64,000 bases of DNA from Coptis chinensis (Eukaryota > Streptophyta > Magnoliopsida > Ranunculales > Ranunculaceae). The notes under the pieces are model-generated. The model was not told the DNA's origin. It made no database searches and saw only the letters and a list, made by a program, of their open reading frames with translations. Both the position numbers and the translations under genes were made by a program. Location: positions 61,091,501-61,155,500 of the forward strand of contig CM027377.1 in NCBI GenBank assembly GCA_015680905.1, in the 5' to 3' direction. Every line of letters starts with the position of its first letter. The first letter of the stretch is position 1. Below are positions 46,626 through 57,453 of the stretch, piece after piece.

Positions 46626-47292
46626 TTGATTTTATTAATTTTCTTTTTACCTAATTTTCAAAAGATATTTTTTTAAAAGAACTTCAAAAACAATGTTTAG
46701 TTGTGATGAAAAAAAATCTAAATTGGTTTCACTACAAAGTCGTGACTTTTCAAACCTGATACAATTTCTATGTGAAGCAAACTGCCACACTTCAATAGTG
46801 GACGTTCTAACTTCCAACTGAGATGTTGGTGTTTTGGATGAACGAGAATCCCTGGGCCATGGACTTGCATTACTGCGACTAATATGCATGAAGATGATGT
46901 CATGATTATTTGCAATGCATGTAGGCATGTGTATGTAAAGACAAGTTATCAAGTTTCTTCCAATATATCGAGTTTCTAACACAAAACAATGAAAACATCA
47001 TTCATAAGAGATAAGCTGGGAAGCAGGAAACAGCAGCTTATTGAGTTATCAAACAACTTAAATTGAAGGAAAGCCAGAATAACAAAAAAATAAAATAAAC
47101 AAGTTCTACCATATTGTTTTTTTCTTCGCAATTAGCATAAAATAATTGAAATTCAGGAAGCTTCATTGATTCAGTAACTTGTTTAACAGCAAAACTTACA
47201 ACTTACAAGCATTACCAATGTACATAAACAGCGGAAAAACAAAACAACCGGAAAAAAAAAACCAAAAGTTAATAGATAATTAGATATATAGC
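46626..47292. other. Intergenic, no gene seen
   Basis: AT-rich sequence downstream of the 47293-48348 gene. It probably contains that gene's 3' UTR near 47200-47292. Nothing else was recognised. Confidence 0.5.
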
Positions 47293-48348
47293 TCATACCC
47301 CACTAGACGAAGCAGCCATTATAGCTCTCTTTAACTCTTCCACTACATCATTCCCCGACGAAGTATCCGACCCACTAAACTTCTTACTCTTCACTTCGTT
47401 CCTCCCCTTCTCCTCCGCCCCGTTCTTCTTATTCTTCCGTTTCTCAAACTCACTAGAATTCTCACCCAAAGGCCTACTAACATCATTATTACTACTTCCT
47501 CTAGAATAACTTCTCCTTAAACTCCCATTCATTTTCATCTCCTCTAAACTCTCCTTAATCAAATTATTCTCCCTTTGCAAAACCTCCACTTCCTTCTTCA
47601 TCCAAAAACACATTCCCTTCAACATTTCCCCATCCCCAATCCCACTCTTCTTCTTCTTCTTCTTCTTCTCCACCACCACTTCCCTTTCCTTTTCGACCCG
47701 CTCAATTGAAATCTTATCGACAGTCAAAAAAGGTAACTTCAATCTCATCTTATCAAAACTCTCCTCTGGAAAATTAACCCCCCATCGAAACTTAACCTCC
47801 ACAGCCTTTTTCCCCACCGGTAAAACTGTCTTCGCCTTAACACCCACTCCACTAAAAACCCCATCCTCATAACCACTACATAAATTCCTCATAACCACCA
47901 CTGGCCTCTCCACATCATTACATTCCACCCCACTGTTAAATGGACTAGTACAAGAAACAGCGGTTTTCGACAAAGAAAAGTCACCAAACTGGGGTTTAAT
48001 ATGGAGAGAGAAAGTTGGGTTAGGGAAATGAGTGAAATGAGCTGAGATAATTAAAGGGGAGTTTTTAGGTGAGCCAAATAAACCTACACCGGATTTTAAG
48101 GAGAGGGAAATAGGTTGGTGGTGGTGGGTGTGAATATCGGAAGTGGTGGTTTGGGTTGGGGTGTATGAAAGTTTTATAGATGGGCCGTTTAAGAAGTTGG
48201 TGTGGAGGTTGAATGAAAGGTCTTTTGAGTCACCAGCTGTGAAGCTTGACATAAAGGGGAGGCCTAGAATTTGAATTGGGAGTTTGAATCGGACTAGTGG
48301 ATTTTCATGCCCTGCCTCTTCTTTTCTAAGCTTCACCGATGCCTTCAT
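47293..48348 (-). CDS. Conserved plant protein of unknown function, single exon, 351 aa
   Basis: An uninterrupted intronless frame with a good start (MKASVKLR). The N-terminal 200 residues contain RFKLPIQILGLPFMSSF, a Gly/Ser/Thr-rich beta-type segment and FSLHIKPQFGDFSL, and I recall similar openings in plant-only hypothetical proteins. The region from about 215 is highly charged with a Lys run, followed by a predicted coiled coil (KKEVEVLQRENNLIKESLEE). A Ser/Asn/Lys-rich tail ends AAIMAASSSGV-like. There is no signal peptide or transit peptide, and the beta-rich front half could be membrane-associated. I do not assign a function. Neighbours are transposons only, so context is no guide. Confidence 0.8.
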   Translation of the reverse strand: MKASVKLRKEEAGHENPLVRFKLPIQILGLPFMSSFTAGDSKDLSFNLHTNFLNGPSIKLSYTPTQTTTSDIHTHHHQPISLSLKSGVGLFGSPKNSPLIISAHFTHFPNPTFSLHIKPQFGDFSLSKTAVSCTSPFNSGVECNDVERPVVVMRNLCSGYEDGVFSGVGVKAKTVLPVGKKAVEVKFRWGVNFPEESFDKMRLKLPFLTVDKISIERVEKEREVVVEKKKKKKKSGIGDGEMLKGMCFWMKKEVEVLQRENNLIKESLEEMKMNGSLRRSYSRGSSNNDVSRPLGENSSEFEKRKNKKNGAEEKGRNEVKSKKFSGSDTSSGNDVVEELKRAIMAASSSGV

Positions 48349-50455
48349 TATATCTCTTTTTGTTCATTCAGTGTTTGGGTTCATTAATCTGAAAAAGCAT
48401 GTTACGAAATTATGATCAGACACTTGAGTTTTCAAAGGAGCTGAAATATTTGAAATATCAGCTGATGTATTATTTACTTGAGTATAGACAGGCAGATTGT
48501 TAACTAATTGGTTCAGTGTTATTGTTTGGAGAAGAAGATGACTATCACCTCACTACAAGTCTACAACTTACAACAGAGTGAAAGATGCTTCGAGTTCTTG
48601 ACCGAAAGTGTTCACAAACTAATTAAATTATCAAAAGAGTGGAATTTCCAGGAGCTTATGAATAAAGAAATTGTCAGGGTGCCTCCACATCCAGCTTAAT
48701 AGAGTCAAATCAGTCAATAGTCAATACCACAATAGGCAACAAGTCAGTATCTTTATATGAGCATCGAGACATTGAAATACTTGCATGGAACTTGAAAGAC
48801 TTTCAAAAGCAAGTAACAAATTGAAAAAACAACTGTGTCCACAATAGAAACAAAAGGTCGCCAACGAACTCTCTCGAACGTAACATTTATTATAACTAGC
48901 TAATCTGCCTGTCCTATGGCCAGGCTTACTATTATATCTCTTTTCTTATTGGTTTCTGTCTGATGTCCAAAGCCATTTTTCAGATCTTCTTCTTCAGAGA
49001 AATTGTATAGAGAGAGAGATTAGATATATGTTGATATTTTGAGAGAGTTTGGAGTAGGGTGAGGTTTTGTTTCTGTTTTCGGTAGTTAAATACTCAATTA
49101 CCCCAACGTATAATTCAAATATGAGCGTGTATTTGGTTTTTGTTTTCCTACACATGAGAAAAGACCAAAACGTTTTTTTATAATTTGCTAAACACACCAA
49201 TAATAAAGTTAGCTTGGTAATCAACATAGTAATTATTTTTTAAGTAGGGACTTTTTTAAAAATATTGCTGATGTGGCTTTCTGTGAGCATATTGGGAGAA
49301 ACGGATATTAATATAGGTAGGATAACGTTTTTTGTACCACGTTTGTATTGCTGGGAACCAAAATTCTGTTCAGTAAATTTGGGCAAACGAACCGAAAATT
49401 ACCTGAAGACCACAGAGATGAGTAGTTAGTTTAAAAAACACTAAAAAAATGTTAAAACAACAAATGCCAGGGATCGAGTCAAGTAATTTTCCGTTTCAGT
49501 TGACCTATCTAAATGGTTTTCAAAGTTGATGAATTAAATTCGGGTAGTTCAAATCGACGTCACACTGTATTGAAATGATGGTAAAAAGCAAACCAAAACT
49601 GCATAAATGAATTCATTACAATTTAAATAACAAAAGAGCTAGGGAAAAAAAACAAAACAAAACAAATCAGTAGATACCTGGAGTGTTTGATGATTACAAA
49701 TAAACATTGTATAACATCAAAGGTTTTTTTTTTTGTTCTGCATAAAGCAGTTTAACGACTTTCTTATCAAACACTTATTACGAATACTGCGTCGAAATGA
49801 GGCGGAGGCAACTATTTAAAGAGGAAAGAAAATAATGGTGGAGTGTAAAGTAGGTTTGTTGTTTAGTGATGGTGGGGATGAAAATAGTATGCTGAATGAG
49901 GTGTTTCAAATTTGGGGAGATTAGTTAAACATTCTTTTCGGAAGAGAAGTTATAGTTACAGAGTTATGCATTTGAACGGGGTCCCACAGAAGACTTTTAG
50001 AAAATTAAACAGACACTTATCAGAACAAACAAATAGACTAAATAGGAAAAGCAGGTAGGACTCATACTCATGTCTAAATTGCACTGCTCAGATGCGTTAA
50101 ACCCGTGGGAGTGGAGCCAAGCATAAAAGAGGCGTACATTTGATGATAACTTTAGAAATACATAAAAGCCCTCTGTATATGCACTTAAATTTTACTAAAG
50201 CACAGGCTAGAAATGGAAAGCAAAAAGTAAATTACAATGTTGTCCCTTTGTTTGCCAATGATTTTATTTTTTGCTCAACATTTAGTAAGGGCAGCACGCG
50301 GGTATAAAAAGGCTGATTACTTTAAAGGTGCCAGGTTATTTATAGTAGTAGTGATGGCCAATAGGGTCACTAATCTTGTAGTTCTGTTTTTTGTCCCAAT
50401 TCATTGGAGCAATTTGAACTACACCAACTAGTAAATGAAGGCAACTCTAGCATGA
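48349..50455. other. Upstream region of the 47293 gene, no other gene seen
   Basis: Holds the presumed promoter of the gene at 47293-48348. A GA-rich word (AGAGAGAGAG) lies at about 49009 and mixed AT-rich sequence follows. I recognised no coding or mobile sequence. Confidence 0.45.
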
Positions 50456-50600
50456 AGTCAATGTGTGGCGCGAGGCTTACTTCAGTGCCTCGCCTTGACC
50501 AAGGCACGGGAGGTAATATAAAGCGAGTTTTTTGTGCCTTTTTGCGTCTTTTGTTGAGGGGTGAGGTGCACAAAGCACGCGCCTTATTAACATCCAATTG
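50456..50600 (+). repeat. GCGCC/AAGGC-rich repeat, left copy
   Basis: The sequence (GGCGCGAGGCTTACTTCAG, CCTCGCCTTGACCAAGGCAC, CAAAGCACGCGCCTTA) is of the well-known GC-rich plant repeat type built from AAGGCGC words. A related segment lies at 60620-60730. GC content stands out sharply from the AT-rich surroundings. Confidence 0.6.
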
Positions 50601-51195
50601 TTGTATGGTATAAGAAATTGTACAAATTTAATAAGTTTGATTTTAGAGTATACTCTAAACTTAATTTTGACTAGTTTTTGTTAAGTTGTATAAATTGAGA
50701 GAAGACACAAAGATGAATTAAATGAAATTTTACAGGATTCTAAAATTTGAATTACGTGTTCTATTTAATGAAGAACCAGATTTTGGGTTTAATCTCTCTG
50801 GTTGATACATAACCATCATAAAAACCCTCTCATTACGTACTAACCCATAAAAACCACCTATGTTTTTTAAAATACCCAAACTGACTAAAATACCCCCCAC
50901 ACATAAAACCCTAGATCTAAAACTGATATTCTCTCTTTATTCTCGTTGCATTCTCAAACCCTAGATATCCTGCAAAAATGACAAAACAATCGAAAAATAA
51001 GAGAGAAACACCCACCAAAACAAAAAAATCGAAAGTTTCCATCTCACAAAAAAAAAGGAAAGCAGCTACTGATAAAAAGACCAAATCGAAGGTAAAAATC
51101 ATATTTTTTTTTTAATTTCGTTTGTAAATAAACAAAATCTAAGGTGAAAATGCTTAATTTATGATAGAAATATGCATTTTCATATATAAAAAGTA

Positions 51196-51199
<4 letters not shown>

Positions 51200-51279
<80 letters not shown>
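51200..51279. repeat. (TA)n microsatellite in intron 1 of the Ulp1-like gene
   Basis: An 80-base TA run in the 51092-51409 intron, likely to vary in length. Confidence 0.9.
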
Positions 51280-51281
<2 letters not shown>

Positions 51282-53495
51282 CATTTTCACAAGTGAATTT
51301 GTATTTACATATTTGAAATTTGTATTTGGTCATCTTTTGCTCATCTTTTGAAATTTGTGTTTACATATTTGAATTTATATTTACATATTCCAAATTTGTA
51401 TTGCAACAGGATGTAAAAATTACTGGTTCTAACAAGGTATTCCGTTCTTCTGCATTGCTAATGCTAAAGCTTGTACAAGATTTGAAGGGAAGAATTAAGG
51501 ATATTCATGTCACCAAGATGAAAGCAACACCTTTTGGTCATTTGTTTATGGTTTTTGTCGATGGAAAGGTCGATAGTAGAATGTTAGAGAAACCAAGCCA
51601 CATCATTATAAAGTTATTAGCAAGTTGATGCAAGGAGAGGCATAAGTTTAAAATAGGAAGTAAGTTTGTGTCTTTATGTCCATCTGATGTGGTTGTAACC
51701 TTTGGGCTTTCGGTGATGGGGAAAGTTGTTGTTTTCCAGTCAGGAACGAGAATAGACGAAGCTATTTCTGGATCACCATTCCTGTTGAGACGTTTTTCTG
51801 GAGTTAACAAGATAACAACAACGGTTGTAAAAGAAATCTTGAACTAGATTGTAGATTCAACAGACCCTACGGACGTTGAAGATGTGGTGAGACTACTCGT
51901 CATTTTTCTGGTGATGACAGTATTTGTAAGTAGTGGTGCGAGTGGAATAGCTTGGTCCTTCCCAAAGCATGTTGAGACTTTGGAAGCTATGTGGAGTGTG
52001 TCGTGGGCTGCCTCAGTTCACTCAGAACTGATTGAAAAAATTCAGAAGTGGGATAGCAATAGTCTGTTCAAAATTTCAGGATGCATTATTCAGCTTTTGG
52101 TAAGTTTAGTTTGTTTTCTGATATATGCGTAGTTATATTTTCATATCATATATCACTCACATGATAAAAGAGAATATACATTTGCATATGCATATGTCAG
52201 ATGTCATATGTTAGTAATATAACAACATTATATTGTTTGTTTTCGTATGTAATTTTGTTTTCACATATGCATAGTCATAGTTCCATAGTCTATATCACAA
52301 CCTTAAAGGGATGTTTTCTGGATTGGTCCTTCAAATTTGTAGATGAAATCCCGTATCCAACCCCATTGGTGGCCCTTAGTATTCACTATAGACTAGTCCT
52401 ATATTTCGGCTTCTTAATGAAATAGCAGTCCTGAGGTCAGTGTTAGATTTTAGTACACTCTCTATATTACTATTGGGCAGGCCCTTGAACTGCTTAAGTT
52501 ACGTTAGACTGCATGGTGTATATTGTAGCACAGAGATTTTCATTGCAAGAAGGACTCTGTACAGTCCAAATCTGAAAATTTTGTCACCTAACTGGGTCTG
52601 TATTCCTGAAAATCTGGTTTGTACAGCGCCAGTTATAAACTTATCATTGATTGATTGTAGATTGTGCATCCTTTCAAACAAAAGCAAAAGTTGATCAGTC
52701 AATCAGTGTTTTTAGTGGAGATCTAGTTTTACTTTTTAGCATAACATTATTTTTGACAGAATTCATGTTAGTCGGGTAATTAGAGAGTTAGTTAGGGATG
52801 ACCGACCACATTACTAGTTGTAATTAGGTGTATGAAAATATGAAAATATATTTACATATGTCAGGTGTATGAAAATATGAAAATATATTTACACATGTCA
52901 GGTGTATGAAAATATATATGAAAATAGAATTTTACATATGAAAATCTATATTTGCATATGAAAATTGAAATTTACATATTCAATGCAGATGTCATATGTC
53001 ATCTTTTGGAAAAAGAATTCTATGAAAATGTTGTTAATACAAATTCATATGTTATGTGCAGTACTTTTTGTGTGAGCATGTGAAACTTTGTGAGCCAGTC
53101 CGCGAGACTTGCTTCCCACGGATTGCAAAGTGGTCGATGGAACGACTAGCAGATGAAGTACCAAAAACTTTCAAGCTAGAAAATGTTCCTAATTGCAACA
53201 TCAAAGTAAGATTGGAACTGACTGAGGAAGAGAAAGAGGCATTATACCCTGAACACCACCAAAGTGAAGCTGAAAGCTTGAGGAGGGAAAATACTGAGTT
53301 AAAGAAGGAGAATAAAGAGTTGAGGAAAAACTTAGTAAAGATTTAAGGGGTGAGCTTGGTAGACTGACGAGAATAGTTTGTGAAGAGAGTCTAGATGATA
53401 TGTTTGAAAATCATGAACATAGAGATGTAGATATGGTTGAAGGGGTACAGAACAGAGATGTGGATTTGGTTGAAGAGGAGGGCAAAAGAGAGTCC

Positions 53496-53663
53496 GAGTT
53501 GTCCGAGAAAGAGTTGGCTGAAAAGGAAGAGTTGTCTGAGAAAGAGACATGTGGAGAGTTGGCTGAAAAGGAAGAATCTGAGTTGTCCGAGAAAGAGTTG
53601 GCTGAAAAGGAAGAGTTGTCTGAGAAAGAGACATGTGGAGAGTTGGCTGAGTTGGTTGAAAAG
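53496..53663 (+). repeat. 84-bp coding tandem duplication (Glu/Lys-rich)
   Basis: Two 84-base units, starting at 53496 and 53580, encode the repeated ELSEKELAEKEELSEKET pattern. The frame is kept because 84 is a multiple of three. Differences are few, so the duplication is young relative to the rest of the gene. Confidence 0.85.
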
Positions 53664-54836
53664 GAAGAATCCGAGTTGGATGGAGAAGAGGAAAGCAGCG
53701 AGACAAAGTCAGATGAGGAGGAGGAGGAAAAAGGTGAGGGAAAACCTAACTCGATGGTTAAGAAAGTGAAGGAAAGGGAGCGGATGAAGAAAACATCAAC
53801 AATATATGAGTTCGGAAATATTAAGAGGCAGACAAGGAATACTAAAGTTGCTGAATTGGATGATGAACCAGTGATTGATGCAGATGATTTCGATACTCCA
53901 CCACCCCCGCCTGTAGGAAAGCCTATGTCAAAACCATATTCAACCAAGCTATGGAGTCTACTTGATAAAAAGAAGTTGCCGTTGGTGAAAAGTTTTTTCA
54001 GAAAAGCAAACTAGAAGTAAAATTTACTTTTCATAAATATTTGTAAGTTTTTCTTATCGTCTATGTAATTGCACAAATTGTTTTGATCGTGTATGCATAT
54101 TGCAGTACAATTGCGTGGATGGACATTCAAATGCACTTGAAAATACAGGGGGAACACGTGAACCACCTAATGTTGAACTTCTTCGTCAGTGACAAGGTAA
54201 ATCTTTTGATTACTCAAATCTTTTGAAATGAAAAAACTTGCAATTTAGTAATTTTTCGTACTATTTATGGTAGATCATTGATTGGTACGTGCACTTCCAA
54301 CTCTCCAAGGAAGTGGAAAAGCTAATTGGATCTTCTCCACCAAAGTGTCTCCATTTCTCATCATTTGCATGGGTAAACATCTTCCATGTCATTTAATTAC
54401 TGAAGTTGAATATGTAAATTCAACTGTATATGCGTACAAGGCATGAAGATATTGTTGTTCTTATTTGTTGTAGCTGGCTTTAAGAGATAACCAGAAACAA
54501 GGCATGAAAGTCTATGTCACAGATGTCCTAAAACAGTTGGACAACAAAGTCGCCATCTATTTTTTTTCATCATAAATAGTCCCAAGTTAAGAAAATTCAA
54601 AAATGGTTATCAATTTGGACTTTGCTTCATGTTGATACTTTGAATTGGGAATGGACACACTATGACTCTTTAAGGCCAAGGAGGAGCTGAGAAGAAGAAA
54701 TACACATTCGTTAGAAGATCTTTGAAATGTTGGTAAGTGAAATTTTATTTTAAGTTACTATGTAAATCTATATTTACATAGGTCAGTTACTATGTAAATA
54801 TAGATTTGCATATATATTTACAATGGGACTATTGTA

Positions 54837-55040
54837 ATGCATTTAGCAATCTGCACAAAGCATTAACAACATTTTTCAGTTTTTAACCCAACAAAGAAAA
54901 TCTAATTACCAGTAATTTCTCTCCTACTATATGCTTGGCATTTGCATACCGGAGGAGTTTTGCATAGACATCGGGCAGACCCCAAACGAATAGCTTCACT
55001 CACTCTTGGGTTTGATAAAATGAGTAGTTTTGAGATTATC
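54837..55040. repeat. Direct duplication, copy 1
   Basis: From GCATTTAGCAATCTGCACAA to the GATAAAATGAGTAG word, this segment lies in an intron of the Ulp1-like gene. It closely matches 56407-56755, where it is split by about 155 extra bases. Shared words include GGAGGAGTTTTGCATAGACAT and GGCAGACCCCAAA. Confidence 0.75.
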
Positions 55041-56406
55041 TGGCTTAGGAATTTTGTTAGAAATTTTAGTAGTGGTCTCGTTTGTTTTAGACAGAGTGCT
55101 CTGTACGTTCTTGGCATCTAGACACGGATAACTAAAATTTCAAAGGTTCCATATATAAAGTCACTGCATACATGCATGATGTTTGACTTAGGTACATATC
55201 GCAAGTTGTTGTTGTTGACTCTTTCTAGTTTCTAGTATTAAGATCGAGTTTAAGAGCCTCTAATCACCGGAGGGCACAGACTGAAGAAGCAGCTATTTAC
55301 AGATTTAACACGATCTGTTAACAATGTCAATTTGTGAGGGGAAATCGACCCCTCACAAATCACAATGTCAATTTTTCTATAGTACTGAAATTTATCTAAA
55401 ATAATACAAAAATGTCAGAAAAGACACTTTACTTGTCTGCCATATTTCGTACCTTAATTGTAGATACTCATTTTAGAAAATCTAAGCTTGAGAGAAAATA
55501 TTGGTTTAGCTTTACGTAAAATGTTCAATGGATAATTTTATTTTAAGTTACTATGTAAATTTAAGTTTACATAGGTCAGTTACTATGTAAATATAGATTT
55601 GCATATATATATTTACATAGTTTTGGTAATTTTTTGTTCAATTTAATGCTGCAAGAGAGGGTGGTGGAAGCTATTAGATGTAGGCGTCAGGAGCTAAGGT
55701 TGCCAGATGTGGATTTGATTAAAGATATCAAAGTCGGAGAATGCCCACAACAAGGAGAATCGTAAGAACTTAGCTTCCCAAACTTAAATGTCTTTTTAAT
55801 CTCTTATCTCTTATCTTATACTTCTTTTTTTGCATTTTCATTTCAGATTGTGGTTTCTTCGTCATTTTGTTTGTGAAGGCTATAATATGTGGAAAAGCTA
55901 TCCAAGATATAACGCTAGAAGCCGCGAAACAATTGAGGGTTAACCTGACATATGATATCGTATCAAGCCAACAAGAAAAATGGGATCCAAAAGAAGAATG
56001 CAAGAAATGAAGAACTGATTTTCCGTATTTCTAGTTGATTACGTTATGTTTATTTGTGTTAAAACATTGGAACCATTCTAACTCGGGAGTGTTCGATTAT
56101 GATGTACTGTTACCGTTAATGTGTTGGAGTTATTTAGTTTTGTTCTGCATATTCTGCAACTAGCTTCAGATTGCGTTTATATATAATGTGGTTCTTTCTG
56201 CATATATATTTATTGTCAATTCTGTTTAATCTGTTTTTCAACTCTTTAGGTCGTTATGCTCTTTTAAATGTAATATGTGCTTCTTGATCTTTTAATGTGC
56301 AAAATACAAGGACCATGGTCCCAGACGAGGCTTCTGCAGATTGCTAAATCCATTACAATAGAGTCCCATTGTAAATCCTTGGTTATGTAACAACTAAAAG
56401 TAGGTT

Positions 56407-56755
56407 ATGCATTTAGTAATCTGCACAAAGCATTAACAACAGCAAAGTAAGTTTCTGGAACCATGCTTGTTATAAATTACTGGTTAGGTGATTTTGGATT
56501 GTAGGTGAGAGGTGAGCCTTTAGGTTAATAATGTTTTTTGTAGGAAGCTTGTTCTTGTATGAAACTCATCCAGCTCAGGCAACTGTTACAATTTAACATT
56601 TTTCAGTTTTTGACCCAACAAAGAAAATCTAATTAACAGTAATTTCTCTCCTGTTATATGCTTGACATTTGCATACTGGAGGAGTTTTGCATAGACATTG
56701 GGCAGACCCCAAAAGGAATAGCTTCACTCACTCTTGGTTCGATAAAATGAGTAGT
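56407..56755. repeat. Direct duplication, copy 2 (split)
   Basis: Matches 54837-55040 in two blocks (about 56407-56440 and 56598-56755), interrupted by sequence absent from copy 1. Which form is original cannot be told. Confidence 0.7.
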
Positions 56756-56994
56756 ATAGCTTCAATCACTCTTCGCTCTTGTTTGATAAAATGAGTAGAC
56801 ATAGACAAGTTTTGCTCTTTTGTTGTCGTCCAAGATTGTGCAAATTGGGAAGACGACAAACCTAAACTCCTGGAGTGGACAGATTTAGTATATATGAATC
56901 CAACTGAATTGGATACCATTTCATCTCAAACATCTACTAAATTGGATAGCAAAGCTAGCTCAAACATCTACTAAATTGCAAAGCAAAGCTTTAG

Positions 56995-57350
56995 TGTCTA
57001 TGTAAATATAGATTTACATATATAATGACTATGTAAATCTAGATTTACATATATTCTGTCAGGTGTCAAGCCAATTTCATTCCCAAAAGTTATTATGTAA
57101 ATTTAAGTTTGCATAGCTTTAGTGACTATGTAAATGTATTTTTACATATATATGACTATGTAAAAATACATTTACATATATTTGGTCTGTTTGGAACTTT
57201 TCAATCTCAAAAGTTATTATATAAATATATATTTACATATATAATGACTATGTAACAATACATATACATAAAATTTGTCAGGTGTCAGGTTAATTTCATC
57301 CCCAAAAGTTACTATGTAAAACTATATTTTCATTCTCCAACTAAAAAACA
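56995..57350. repeat. Cluster of TATGTAAAT / ATTTACATA palindromic motifs
   Basis: Repeated units of the form ACTATGTAAAT followed by ATTTACATAT at short spacing (for example around 56998, 57030, 57125, 57160, 57230). Each pair can form a hairpin. Similar units occur at about 52840-52990, 54755-54825, 55545-55620 and 58565-58710, all within the Mutator-like element. Confidence 0.75.
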
Positions 57351-57453
57351 TAACATATAAAATCCAACATCAAACTATAAAATCCAACAAATTCATCGAC
57401 ATCTTGTTTTTCATATACGAGCAACATCAAAGAATAGATGAAAAAATGCAAAT

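Larger units (their letters stand above)
50978..56010 (+). pseudogene. Transposon-borne DUF1985 / Ulp1-like cysteine protease gene, broken
   Basis: Exon 1 (50978-51091) is Lys-rich (MTKQSKNKRETPTKTKK). Exon 2 (51410-52099) holds a DUF1985-like part (KFKIGSKFVSLCPSDVVVTFGL, DVVRLLVIFLVMTVF, AWSFPKHVETLE) with in-frame stops at 51626 and 51846. Exon 3 begins 53062. It runs through a coiled coil, shifts frame near 53330, then encodes an acidic tandem repeat and a PPPPP linker. Protease parts follow: WYVHFQLSKEVEKL, WTLLHVDTLN (catalytic-His region), and finally QQGES joined to DCGFFV, holding the expected Gln and Cys. The last exon ends at 56010. Ulp1 proteases process SUMO; transposon-borne versions have no proven substrate. 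At least three lesions are seen. Confidence 0.75.

Noticed and set aside
53332..53947. Minus-strand frames of 124 and 178 codons
   Set aside because: They are antisense shadows of the acidic repeat of the Ulp1-like gene.
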